From positions 1-30,960 of the IMG/VR virus record IMGVR_UViG_3300043419_000843: 30,960 nt of DNA; one strand, 5' to 3'. Position numbers and translations under genes: made by a program. The stretch comes from a virus. Shown here piece by piece: positions 7,392 through 15,429 of the stretch. Position 1 is the first letter of the stretch, and every line of letters begins with the position of its first letter. The notes beneath the pieces are model-generated. The model made no database searches, had not been told where the DNA came from, and saw nothing but the letters and a program-made list of their open reading frames with translations.

Positions 7392-7421
7392 CAGTTGTGC
7401 AGTTCGTGCCGCTCCAGTCTG

Positions 7422-7616
7422 TTACGGGTCTCGGCTGGGCGGATTAGCCATCCAGGCGAAGACGGTGGTGACCACCGCCTGCACCATCTCTGGCACCTGC
7501 CCGTCGGGGTCGCACATTTCGCGGGTCTTGTTATGTGCCCAGCAGTTCGCCACCATTTCCATGGCCAACACCAGCGGTGCGGCGACGGCAATGAGGACGA
7601 CGACGCTGGGCCTCAT
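7422..7616 (-). CDS. Small membrane or exported protein of the tail-fibre operon
   Basis: 64 residues. Residues 4-19 (SVVVLIAVAAPLVLAM) form a hydrophobic segment, signal peptide or membrane anchor, followed by a polar region with two Cys (NCWAHNKTREMCDPDGQ) and an amphipathic VPEMVQAVVTTVFAWM. Its start overlaps the preceding structural gene by one base (TGATG), good evidence that it is real and co-translated. A lysis role (small holin or spanin-like) is possible because of size, membrane segment and position, but no diagnostic motif is present. Confidence 0.65.
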   Translation of the reverse strand: MRPSVVVLIAVAAPLVLAMEMVANCWAHNKTREMCDPDGQVPEMVQAVVTTVFAWMANPPSRDP

Positions 7617-8656
7617 CAGTGGTCTGTATCAAACGTGAACGTGGGCAAGTCCTCCATTCGCATACCCGAAGGCAGAGCAATACCCAAATCCGTGAATACG
7701 TTGTAAGCAGGGTTAGCGGCGTCCGAATGGTAATCATGGATAAGTGAGCCGTGATGGCCGATTCTCGCGTAAAGCCATCTGTCCAAATCATTAAGAACCA
7801 AGCCCGCTGCGAAGTTGCTTGACCAGAGCGCCGACTTAGAGTCGTAATTCGTCTTTGTCGTTTGTCCGCCCCATCGAGGACCACGGGTCACCCATTGGTT
7901 ATTCACGCAGTCGATTGGACGCATTCCACTGGTCCACCACCTGCCCGCGATAGCCACATCAAGAGCCCAAGTGATTGTCGTAGGAGCCGCTGCAAGAGTG
8001 GAGTAAACGAATCTGTAGGTGCCGTCTGCATATCCTGTGATCTCTGGCAGCAGCGTGGCGTTCCCTTGGTTGATGTTCCGGTAGAGAATCGAAGGCAACG
8101 GCACGCCGCCGGGGGCCATTTGACCCGTAATGTCGATTGTGAGGTCCTGGTAAACCGTAGGCGTTGCAGGCAACTTGCGGAATGTTCCGTCTGCTGGCAG
8201 CCACTTGATCACCCCAAAAGGAATGGCACTTGCATCCGCAGGGGTAGTCATATACGCCTTAATCGTTGAGATGTCGCCGGCGGCAATCCCTGTTGCCGGG
8301 AATGTCCAGCTGCCCCCATAGCGTGTTTGAGTCTCACTCAGAGTGCCCAACACAGTGCCTGAGTCATCGCACACGCAGTAGTAATCAATAATTGGGTCGG
8401 CGTTAGCCTTCTGAGTGGTGGAGCCGGCAAAGGTGATGTTGCTCCCGAGCGGGATTTCATAGGCAGGGAGCGGCGGGCGCTGACCCTGCATCAGATTGAG
8501 CTGAGTTGCAACGTATGGGTAGCCGTCTTCCAGGTTGATGTTGACGGTTACGGCACCAGGGTGGGGCCACACCTGCACGTCTCCGGCATACACCTTGGAG
8601 AGGTTGGTTGCGCCCCACTTCACAGCGGTGACGCCGGTGAACTTAACGAGCGTCAT
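7616..8656 (-). CDS. Virion-associated protein of the tail-fibre cluster, unknown
   Basis: 346 residues. The N terminus (MTLVKFTGVTAVKWGATNLS, then KVYAGDVQVWP) resembles short beta segments of baseplate or fibre-attachment proteins; the rest is beta-rich with Ig-like character (FAGSTTQKANADPIIDYYCV, YGGSWTFPATG). The start overlaps the preceding collar-type fibre gene by 4 bp (ATGA), and the stop overlaps the next gene by one base, so it is an integral member of the fibre operon. I do not recognise a specific family. Confidence 0.6.
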   Translation of the reverse strand: MTLVKFTGVTAVKWGATNLSKVYAGDVQVWPHPGAVTVNINLEDGYPYVATQLNLMQGQRPPLPAYEIPLGSNITFAGSTTQKANADPIIDYYCVCDDSGTVLGTLSETQTRYGGSWTFPATGIAAGDISTIKAYMTTPADASAIPFGVIKWLPADGTFRKLPATPTVYQDLTIDITGQMAPGGVPLPSILYRNINQGNATLLPEITGYADGTYRFVYSTLAAAPTTITWALDVAIAGRWWTSGMRPIDCVNNQWVTRGPRWGGQTTKTNYDSKSALWSSNFAAGLVLNDLDRWLYARIGHHGSLIHDYHSDAANPAYNVFTDLGIALPSGMRMEDLPTFTFDTDH

Positions 8657-10524
8657 GCCGAGATCAGGTAGAGGGTGTTGGGATCCTTGGTGCCGATGGC
8701 GTCATACGCCGCCTGCGTCAGAACGCGGGTGGTGACCTTCGCGGGAACAGGGCCGTTCGTCCAGCTGCCGGTGGTGGCGTTGTAGACAATCACTTGGCCG
8801 TCGGCTGGGTTGTTGGCGATGAACGGTGCGCTGACCGATGCCACCTCGACGTGCGATGCCTTGATGCAATAGACGATCTTGACGTGATCGGGAGCGGTCT
8901 CAGTGTCACCGCCGCTGATGGTGTGACTGTGGCCGCCGTCGGCGTCCATGAAGCGACCATCGGTGTTGACCGCACCTCCGGCACTGATGCCTTCATGGAA
9001 CGTCCCTGGCACGGCGCTGTAGCCGACGCCGGAGTAGTTCGACATCCGGCGGCCCCAGATGTTGTGGGTGTGGCTGCCGTTGTTTGACGTGGCGAATGGA
9101 GTGTTTCGCGGGAAGCCTGTTGTCCACTGCACCTTGCCCAGCAGCGTGTCGGCTGCAGTGCCGCCGCGCAGGAATTGACCGCGCAGATCAGGAACGGTGG
9201 TGGTGCCCAGCAGTGTGCGCAGTGCGTTGTACTGGTTGCCCGCAGGAATGGCGCTGCCATCGCAGCGCAGCCAGCCCAGCGGAACAGATTGCGTGGGGAA
9301 CGCCATGATCGTGCCCACCGGGATTGGATCCCAGAAGCCGGTGTTCATCCCAACCCACGCACCACCTGCGCGGGCATAGACGGCGCGGCTGTCGTCAGCC
9401 CAGGCCAGCGTGCCGTCAGGCGGAGTTGCTGCCCGCAGCAGCGCATCCGTGGTGTAGTGCTGGATCGGCTCCTCTCGCCACACACCAGCAGCGGCGCCTT
9501 GCTTCACGAACACAAAGCGGCGGTCGGTGTCGGTGGCGATGGCCTCCTGACCGTTCAATGCCCAGGTCACTGCGCGGATGTTGGCCTCGGTGTCGGCAAA
9601 CACGGAGGTCGGCCGCCAGCCCTGCGTGGTCCGCACGTAGGTGACATCGGTATCGAGGGCCAGTGCCTGGTCGCCTACGTTCACGCCGAAGGCGGCGCGG
9701 GGTTTGCCTGGCGTTGGCGATGCCGCCGTCAAGTTGGTGGTGGCCGTGACGACGATGGGGGTGCCGTTGGCCAGACCCAGAATCACCACCACCGCCGATG
9801 TAGCAGCGTGGCTGAAGGTCAGCGTCGGGATGGCCGTCTGCGCTGCCACCTTGAACGCCTCGGCAACCTGCGCCGTTGTGTTGCCCGCCGTCGCGGTGAT
9901 ACGCACCGCCGTGCCATTGATGGTGGCCGCCACCACCTCGGTGCCCACTGCCGCAGCAGGGGTGGTGATCGTCAGCTGGGTAACGGCTTGGACTGGCGTT
10001 GCCGTCCACGCCGAGACCGCCGCGGTATTGGCCAGTTCGCGGGTGGTCAGGATGCGCCAGCCCAGCGTGGTGCGCTCCCACAGACCAGGCTCGTCATCGG
10101 CTGCGGCAAACGTGCCCACCGGCGGTGCATCAGCCAGCAGATTTACGGTGGTGTTGTAGTGAGCCATGCCCACCCGCACCCAGCCAGACGTTGCTCTTGC
10201 GTAGACGTTGCCGGTGGATTGGCTGATGGCATAGGAACCCGACGGCGGCCCCATGTCGGCCAGCAGTTGGGTGTCCGTCGGATAGGTCCGAATCGGACTC
10301 GGCGTCATCTTTGTCCACGCACTGCCCGTCCACACGTAGGTGTTGGAATCGGTCGAGTTGAAGATCGCCTCGCCAACAGTCGTGCCGACTGTGGGGACGG
10401 TTGTGGCGATCTTGAACGCAGGTAGGGCAATACCGCTGACTCCAGTTGGATCCAGCGCGAACATCTCCCCGTAATTGGTGTCGGTGGAGTCGTTCTCAAA
10501 TACAACGAGGCGGCGATCAGACAT
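8653..10524 (-). CDS. Tail fibre protein with phage collar domain (copy 1)
   Basis: 623 residues. A segmented N-terminal two thirds carries repeated short segments ending in W/G pairs (VWTGSAWTKM, VYARATSGWVRV, LWERTTLGWRIL, VRTTQGWRPT), a reiterated fibre-shaft motif. A tail collar-like domain begins around residue 396: PIPVGTIMAFPTQSVPLGWL, RCDGSAIPAG, VPDLRGQFLRGG, with a histidine-bearing SHTHNIWG. This domain is typical of short tail fibres that contact the host surface. A final DGQVIVYNATTGSWTNG segment repeats the shaft motif. It shares the collar layout with the next upstream gene (10557-12542), so the two are probably paralogues or alternative fibres. Confidence 0.8.
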   Translation of the reverse strand: MSDRRLVVFENDSTDTNYGEMFALDPTGVSGIALPAFKIATTVPTVGTTVGEAIFNSTDSNTYVWTGSAWTKMTPSPIRTYPTDTQLLADMGPPSGSYAISQSTGNVYARATSGWVRVGMAHYNTTVNLLADAPPVGTFAAADDEPGLWERTTLGWRILTTRELANTAAVSAWTATPVQAVTQLTITTPAAAVGTEVVAATINGTAVRITATAGNTTAQVAEAFKVAAQTAIPTLTFSHAATSAVVVILGLANGTPIVVTATTNLTAASPTPGKPRAAFGVNVGDQALALDTDVTYVRTTQGWRPTSVFADTEANIRAVTWALNGQEAIATDTDRRFVFVKQGAAAGVWREEPIQHYTTDALLRAATPPDGTLAWADDSRAVYARAGGAWVGMNTGFWDPIPVGTIMAFPTQSVPLGWLRCDGSAIPAGNQYNALRTLLGTTTVPDLRGQFLRGGTAADTLLGKVQWTTGFPRNTPFATSNNGSHTHNIWGRRMSNYSGVGYSAVPGTFHEGISAGGAVNTDGRFMDADGGHSHTISGGDTETAPDHVKIVYCIKASHVEVASVSAPFIANNPADGQVIVYNATTGSWTNGPVPAKVTTRVLTQAAYDAIGTKDPNTLYLISA

Positions 10525-10556
10525 GGCTCGAAGTCAAGGGTGTGCGGTGGATGGAA

Positions 10557-12542
10557 TCAGGGTGTTGCTGGCGTCGCCGCCGCTCGCTTGCGCACCCCGT
10601 GATCAATGGCCTTGATAATGAAGCCCAGCACGAAATGATCCGGCGCAGTCTCCGGGTCACCGCCACCGATCGTGTGGGTGTGGCCGCCGTTGTAAGCGGT
10701 TCGGCCACCCTGGCCACCATCTTTTTCTTCACCCCAGGTGCCACTGTTCTGCCGGTAAGCCTGAACCCAGATATTGCCGGTGCGAGGCACACCGCCGTGA
10801 TCGTGGTTGCCCGGATCGCTGGTGGTGAATCGACTGCGAGGCAGTGCTGTGGTGTATTGCTGCTTCGTCAGATTCAGCGGGCGGCCTGGACCCCACATCC
10901 GTGGGAATCCACCGCGCAGGTCTGGCAGGTTGCCGCCAGGGAACAGCGCCGCCAGTTCGGGGTAGGCAGTGGCGTTGATCGACTGACCGTTCAGCTCCAG
11001 CCAGCCCACCGGCATTGTGGTGCTAGCCCACATCACGATCGTGCCGATGGGACAGCCGATGCTGATCATCAGCTCCCCACCGCTGAGGTTCAGGCCCGTG
11101 CCGCCGCTGTTGCCGCCCAGCAATACCCAGGTGGTCGTGCCCACGTCGTAGCTGAACAGGCCAGGCTTGTTGCCTGCGATGGTGCTGTTCAGCACCAGAT
11201 ACACCTCGGACGGTGGTGCTGTGGCCGGCAGATCAGCGTCGGTTGGGACGTTATGGACGCCCGCCGTCAGCGGAATCTTCTCCCACGGTGCTGCGGTAAC
11301 AACCGGTGGGCCAGCGCTGGCGACTGTGCCGGGTGCAGTGTCAGTGGGTGTCACCGGACCAGTGGCCCGCCAAATGCTGCCCTGGTAGTTCACCAGGGAA
11401 TCCTGTTCGTAGTTGCCCGCCACCCAGGCTTTCAACCCGTAGAGCACATCCGCCCTGGATTTCGCCAGCAGGTCGCCGCCGATGTGTACATACACCAGAT
11501 TCGGTGCAGCAGCAGTGCCCCTGTTCGCCACCTGAATCCAGTCGCCGACTTGCATTACGGCCAAAACCAAGTCACGGCCAATGCCATTTGGGTCGCCCGC
11601 AACAATCGCCCGGCCAGCGGTACCCACATAGGTCCAGTAGTGCCCGACCTTCGCCAAGTTGGCCGCGGCCGTTGTGGCATCGGTTGCCGTCAGATCGGGC
11701 ATCGCATCAAACGCGATGGCACCCGGCACCGTGCCACCCACCTGCTGCGCCGTGCCTTCAAACAGCGACAAGCTGGCGATGGCCGCCTGCATCGTGTCGG
11801 TGCTGAACAGCGTGACCCAGCTGCTGCCGTTGTAGACCTTGATCGCTTCGTGGGTGCTCTCGGTGACGAACTCCAGGTCGCCCGCCTGCATCCCGTAGGG
11901 CTGGTCGCCCTCAGCAACCGTTGGCTTAATCCAGTCCTTGATGTTGACGATGCGGTAGCCGCCCATTGGGGCTGCTCCGCCTAGGCGCGTCACCGTGAAG
12001 GTGATGTTGCCCAGCAGGCCAGGGAACGCCAGCGAACTGCCGGCCACTGTTTCCTTGTCGCCGATTGCGTAGCCCGTGCCCGGCGTGGTCAGCGTGGCGG
12101 TGATCAGACCAGACGCTTGCGCCGTCAAATCGGCAATAGCGCCGATACCGTTTCCAGACAGCGCCATGGGGCGCCCGACATCCTGCGTGCCGGCCAGCGC
12201 GGTGATGGTGGCAGCATCTGCTGGGTTGTCGCTCTCGACCGTCAGCGCGGCGATCGGGCCGGTGTGGCCGATGCTGTCGTCAAAGGCGTAAAGACGATCA
12301 ATCCGGTTGCCAGCCAGATCGAACTTCACGAAATACAGCTGACCGTCTAACGGCCTGCGCGTTGGATCTGGATCCTGCACGCTGGGCAGATTGCTCAGAC
12401 GGGCAACAAAATGCACGCCGCTTTGAGCCTGCAGCGTGCGCAAGTTGACCGCATCGTCTGCAGCAACGGGGTCGGCAATCTTCATTACCCGCTGCCCGTC
12501 CGCGTTCAAACCGCCGCGAACGTGGAAAGGCTGCAGAGACAT
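10557..12542 (-). CDS. Tail fibre protein with phage collar domain (copy 2)
   Basis: 661 residues, starting MSLQPFHVRGGLNADGQRVM, a common phage fibre N terminus that includes KIADPVAADDAVNLRTLQ. A GTGYAIGDKETVAG segment near residue 140 resembles the glycine-tyrosine segments in the tail tube insertion. The collar domain sits near residues 500-570 (CPIGTIVMWASTTMPVGWLE, LNGQSINATAYPELAALFPG, NLPDLRGGFPRMWG). The C terminus has NHDHGGV and GGHTHTIGGGD histidine clusters, which in related fibres bind metal ions along the trimer axis. An unusual hairpin leader lies just upstream. Confidence 0.8.
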   Translation of the reverse strand: MSLQPFHVRGGLNADGQRVMKIADPVAADDAVNLRTLQAQSGVHFVARLSNLPSVQDPDPTRRPLDGQLYFVKFDLAGNRIDRLYAFDDSIGHTGPIAALTVESDNPADAATITALAGTQDVGRPMALSGNGIGAIADLTAQASGLITATLTTPGTGYAIGDKETVAGSSLAFPGLLGNITFTVTRLGGAAPMGGYRIVNIKDWIKPTVAEGDQPYGMQAGDLEFVTESTHEAIKVYNGSSWVTLFSTDTMQAAIASLSLFEGTAQQVGGTVPGAIAFDAMPDLTATDATTAAANLAKVGHYWTYVGTAGRAIVAGDPNGIGRDLVLAVMQVGDWIQVANRGTAAAPNLVYVHIGGDLLAKSRADVLYGLKAWVAGNYEQDSLVNYQGSIWRATGPVTPTDTAPGTVASAGPPVVTAAPWEKIPLTAGVHNVPTDADLPATAPPSEVYLVLNSTIAGNKPGLFSYDVGTTTWVLLGGNSGGTGLNLSGGELMISIGCPIGTIVMWASTTMPVGWLELNGQSINATAYPELAALFPGGNLPDLRGGFPRMWGPGRPLNLTKQQYTTALPRSRFTTSDPGNHDHGGVPRTGNIWVQAYRQNSGTWGEEKDGGQGGRTAYNGGHTHTIGGGDPETAPDHFVLGFIIKAIDHGVRKRAAATPATP

Positions 12543-12549
12543 AGCGATA

Positions 12550-12593
12550 GGGGCAGCCGAGCCACTTCGCCCCGACGCTGCCCCTTGAGTCTA
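12550..12593 (-). promoter_or_regulatory. Hairpin leader of the collar-fibre gene
   Basis: On the minus strand TAGACT (12593-12588) is followed 3 nt later by a perfect 8-bp stem, GGGGCAGC with GCTGCCCC (12584-12577 with 12557-12550), enclosing a 19-nt loop. The ATG follows 7 nt after the stem. Outer stem and spacing match the HNH leaders, but loop, bulge and the GTGACCA sequence are not conserved, so it is a relative rather than a full member. Confidence 0.5.
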
Positions 12594-12601
12594 TGAATGA
12601 C

Positions 12602-13582
12602 TCAGAGCAGTAACACTCGGCCCCGCAACGTAGTCAGGGCAAGGTTGCTGCTGATCGCAAGTTGCAAGCCACCAGTTGCTGTCACGCTCGGCGTGAAGGT
12701 CAACACCGGTGGTGCTGTGCCCATCTGCACCTCATACACCGACGAGTAGCCGGTGTCGGTGCCGTTGCCTTTGCTGACGGCGACCTCCACAAACAGCGTG
12801 CCCTGAGCGGCCTGCGCCCACAGATCCACCACCATCGCGTCGCCCTGCAGATCCACCGCCACGGTCTGCGGGGTGTTGGCGGGTACTGCAACGTCGTTCT
12901 GCAGGATTGGCTGCAGGTTGCCGTTGCCGCCACCACCGCCAGCGGCGATGCCCATCGAGGGGGCGCCCATCCCGAAGAACCGGCCGCCACCTCCACCACC
13001 GCCGTTGAAGCGGCGCACCGCTTGATCCAGGTTCTGCTTGGTGGCCAGCAGGTCTTGGCCTGGACCCCAGCCGATGCCGCTCTTCGGGCCGTAGATCCGC
13101 CAGTTGGCGTGGTCGATCGCGTAGTCGCCTTCCTCGCCTACGGCACCATCAGGTGCGCCGGTGAAGGAGTGGATGGTGCGGCCGTCAGCTCCTGTAGGGC
13201 CAGGAACACCAGGGCGGCCAGGAGCGCCCTGAGGACCAGTTGGCCCCACCACCTTGCCGGCATTGATCACCTCACCGTTGGTGAGCATCAAAGCCAGCGA
13301 GCCGTCTTTCAGCACCTGCGCGAAGGACACGCCGACACCGTTGGCGCCGTCGTTGCCGTTCAACCCGTCGCGGCCATCAAGGCCATCGGCCCCAGGGCTG
13401 CCCATCTCGCCCGGCTCGCCCTTTGGGCCGGTATCGCCTTTCGGGCCTTGCGGGCCAATACGACCCTCAGGCAGCGCTATCCGAAAAATGCGGTCGTCGG
13501 ACGTGACGAGCGTGAACCCCTCGGGATCCACCTGCCGGATGTCCCTGATTCCTCCGCCTTGGACTTCCTGGAGGTCAGCCAT
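12602..13582 (-). CDS. Collagen-like tail fibre/adhesin protein
   Basis: 326 residues. After an N-terminal head (ADLQEVQGGGIRDIRQVDPE), two Gly-X-Y tracts occur: about 42-78 (IGPQGPKGDTGPKGEPGEMG and onward) and about 112-136 (VGPTGPQGAPGRPGVPGP and onward), separated by a short globular linker. A glycine-rich run near 195-225 leads to a C-terminal beta domain (TFTPSVTATGGLQLAISSNL). Collagen-like tracts form trimeric rods in phage fibres. The gene lies upstream of two collar-type fibre genes and completes a three-gene receptor-binding cluster. Confidence 0.8.
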   Translation of the reverse strand: MADLQEVQGGGIRDIRQVDPEGFTLVTSDDRIFRIALPEGRIGPQGPKGDTGPKGEPGEMGSPGADGLDGRDGLNGNDGANGVGVSFAQVLKDGSLALMLTNGEVINAGKVVGPTGPQGAPGRPGVPGPTGADGRTIHSFTGAPDGAVGEEGDYAIDHANWRIYGPKSGIGWGPGQDLLATKQNLDQAVRRFNGGGGGGGRFFGMGAPSMGIAAGGGGGNGNLQPILQNDVAVPANTPQTVAVDLQGDAMVVDLWAQAAQGTLFVEVAVSKGNGTDTGYSSVYEVQMGTAPPVLTFTPSVTATGGLQLAISSNLALTTLRGRVLLL

Positions 13583-13640
13583 TCGTTTCGGACTCCTTGG
13601 TGGTGCGCTTACGGGCAGGATAAAGACGAGAGAGAACGCA

Positions 13641-13677
13641 TAAAATGTTGGGGCTGGGCAGGTTGCACCCTCCCAGC
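13641..13677 (+). promoter_or_regulatory. 5'-end bulged-C hairpin leader of the HNH gene at 13702
   Basis: TAAAAT (13641-13646) is followed by a hairpin at 13653-13677: outer stem GCTGGG/CCCAGC, bulged C at 13659, inner stem AGG/CCT, loop TTGCAC. GTGACCA follows immediately at 13678 and the HNH ATG starts 24 nt after the hairpin. Every stem pair is kept although the stem sequence differs from the 6718 copy. Confidence 0.75.
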
Positions 13678-13701
13678 GTGACCAGTCACCGTGAATGACC
13701 G

Positions 13702-14178
13702 ATGCCTGAAGTTTGGCAGCCCATCCCTGGGTGTGATGGCTATGAAGCCAGCAGCGAGGGAAGAATCCGAAGCCGCCGCAGCGTGGTGGGTGGATGGAAG
13801 GGCCATCGCTACATGGAAGTCAAAATCCACCGCCGAACCCGTCGCGTCCATCGTCTAGTGGCCGCGGCCTTTCACGGTCCAGCCCCTGAGGGAATGCAGT
13901 GCCTCCATCGCAACGACGACCCGATGGACAATCGCCCCGAGAACCTCTACTGGGGCACCCCAAAGCAGAACATGGCTGACCGTGCAGCCAACGGGAACAT
14001 GCCTGTCGGAGAAGGGCACAAGTCCAGCAAGCTCACGGCTCAGCAGGTGACTGAGATCCGCCAACGTGTCGCCAATGGTGAAACCCAGAACGCCTTAGCC
14101 AGAGAGCTGGGCATCAGCCAAGGTCACATCAGCGACCTGGTCAATCGGAAGCGGTGGTCTTCTTTGCCCGCTGCTTAG
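13702..14178 (+). CDS. NUMOD4-HNH homing endonuclease with C-terminal HTH
   Basis: 158 residues. The N terminus, WQPIPGCDGYEASSEGRIRS (5-24), is a clear NUMOD4 motif. An HNH core follows with VHRLVAAAFHG, then LHRNDDPMDNRPENLYWGT and KQNMADRA at about 68-97. The C terminus, KLTAQQVTEIRQRV to LARELGISQGHISDL, is a helix-turn-helix for target recognition. This is a standard free-standing HNH homing endonuclease. It lies on the plus strand between the collagen-like fibre and a small minus-strand gene, overlapping the latter's 3' end by 38 bp. It carries the hairpin leader even though its architecture differs from the HNH-AP2 proteins. Confidence 0.92.
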   Translation: MPEVWQPIPGCDGYEASSEGRIRSRRSVVGGWKGHRYMEVKIHRRTRRVHRLVAAAFHGPAPEGMQCLHRNDDPMDNRPENLYWGTPKQNMADRAANGNMPVGEGHKSSKLTAQQVTEIRQRVANGETQNALARELGISQGHISDLVNRKRWSSLPAA

Positions 14179-14320
14179 GAGCAGACTTCTCGCCCTTGTC
14201 CCAGTCGGGGTTGCTCGCTTGGTGGGGGCTGTCGGGTAACCCGTTGATCCGACGCTTGTACGCCTCCCAATCCACCTCGCCTACGGGAGACCACGGGCCA
14301 GGTATCCACACAGGAGACAT
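14141..14320 (-). CDS. Small acidic/basic protein after the MuF gene, unknown
   Basis: 59 residues starting MSPVWIPGPWSPVGEVDWEA and including YKRRINGLPDSPHQASNPDW, with a basic tail KQRAKKTTASD. The sequence reads as a real protein and fills the gap between the MuF gene and the HNH gene. Its last 38 bp overlap the 3' end of the HNH gene tail to tail. No clear Shine-Dalgarno sequence; the ATG lies 23 bp after the MuF stop. Function unknown. Confidence 0.65.
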   Translation of the reverse strand: MSPVWIPGPWSPVGEVDWEAYKRRINGLPDSPHQASNPDWDKGEKSAPKQRAKKTTASD

Positions 14321-14343
14321 GCAACTAAGTCGTTTGGTTCAGT

Positions 14344-15225
14344 CTATGTAAGCCCTCTCGGCAACAGAACACACCGGCAATTCGGGTGAACTGGTGGTGT
14401 CACCCCGAAGCCATTTCGACTGCTCCGCCGTTGCCCGCCGAGTGGCGCGCAGATCGGGCAGGTGGCTGGGTCCAACACCGCAATCCACTCCCACTCGATT
14501 GCCCCGCTGCTCGGGGGCTGTGCATTTGCACGGTTTGAGGGGGTATTCCGTGCATCTGCACTGGCCGCCGCTTCATCGAACACGTCGATCGTCTCGGTGT
14601 TCACCACGTCCCACACCGCGCCCGCGATGAAGTTGGTGACGCGGTTGAGCACGCGGCGCGCCATCGAGCTCGTGCGAACAACCGGCACCTCCTGGCCCGC
14701 CCTGGTTGTCACGCCGATCACGTCATCAGCGATCTGCTCGGTGGTCTTGTTCGCCAGCAGCCCTGACTGCACCGTTTTCTCCAGCTCGATCTGTTGCCGG
14801 CGGACGAATGGGCTAGTGCCGCGGCTGCGGTCGAATTCCTCGAACACGCTGGTGCCCAGCACCCGTGTGCGCTGTGCTGTGGCCACCATGTCGCGGCGGA
14901 TCGGTGTGGGCTCGATGCCCGCCTTGCGGCCGGCCCTGGCCCGCACCTTCGGGGCCAGTTCATGCAGCTCGTTGATCAGCTGGCCTCCCACTGCGTCGTT
15001 CAGCGGCACCAGCAACTCCGGCACCTGCGCCCGCAGCTGCTGCCACTGGTAGGCGCGGAAGATCGTGGCTGCCCCCAGGCCCAGCACCAGACGGCGGATG
15101 TTCAGAAAGCTGGTGTGCAGCGATCCGCGGATCCCAGCAGCAACAGATCGCTCAACCCGCCGCGCCAAGAGCAACAACGCAAAGACGTAGCTCTGGTCTT
15201 CCTCGTCAAGAGGCATCCTGTTCAC
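14344..15225 (-). CDS. MuF-like minor head protein
   Basis: 293 residues from GTG 15225 (an ATG at 15216 is an alternative). The N-terminal half is helical. The C-terminal signature is unmistakable: DPATCPIC at 252-259 followed by HPNCRC at 280-285, the Cys/His arrangement of the SPP1 gp7/Mu gpF minor head family, whose members bind the portal and assist DNA ejection or head assembly. It follows the portal gene with one small gene between, the classic order. It overlaps the preceding small gene by about 20 bp. Confidence 0.85.
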   Translation of the reverse strand: MNRMPLDEEDQSYVFALLLLARRVERSVAAGIRGSLHTSFLNIRRLVLGLGAATIFRAYQWQQLRAQVPELLVPLNDAVGGQLINELHELAPKVRARAGRKAGIEPTPIRRDMVATAQRTRVLGTSVFEEFDRSRGTSPFVRRQQIELEKTVQSGLLANKTTEQIADDVIGVTTRAGQEVPVVRTSSMARRVLNRVTNFIAGAVWDVVNTETIDVFDEAAASADARNTPSNRANAQPPSSGAIEWEWIAVLDPATCPICAPLGGQRRSSRNGFGVTPPVHPNCRCVLLPRGLT

Positions 15226-15427
15226 CCACCTGCTGATAAGTGCGTGTGACCGTCATCATCACGCCCTTGATTCGTTCCCAGTCCTCTGCGTCAGGAAGAA
15301 CCTTGGCGGTGACTTCCACCAGACGATCCGGGCAAAAACGAATCTCGATCTCCCGCGTCTTGTTGGCGTCGAGTCCGAGGATCTCGCAAAGCTCAGTTCC
15401 GGCGTGTCGAGCAGTAGGAAATGTCAT
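15206..15427 (-). CDS. Small protein between portal and MuF genes, unknown
   Basis: 73 residues from ATG 15427, 2 nt after the portal stop (TGACGATG); a TTG at 15433 would overlap the portal end. Sequence MTFPTARHAGTELCEILGLD ... IRFCPDRLVEVTAKVLPDAE has a helix followed by beta strands, resembling short phage proteins of unknown role. Tight spacing shows it is co-translated with the portal gene. Confidence 0.65.
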   Translation of the reverse strand: MTFPTARHAGTELCEILGLDANKTREIEIRFCPDRLVEVTAKVLPDAEDWERIKGVMMTVTRTYQQVGEQDAS

Positions 15428-15429
15428 CG

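Noticed and set aside
9175-10425. Long plus-strand open frame opposite the collar-fibre gene (copy 1).
   Set aside because: It is antisense to a clear fibre gene; the protein is Arg/Gly/Cys/His-rich without recognisable motifs, a shadow of GC-rich coding DNA.
10446-11984. 512-codon plus-strand frame opposite the second collar-fibre gene.
   Set aside because: It is a shadow frame; composition is biased and it crosses two minus-strand genes with good domains.
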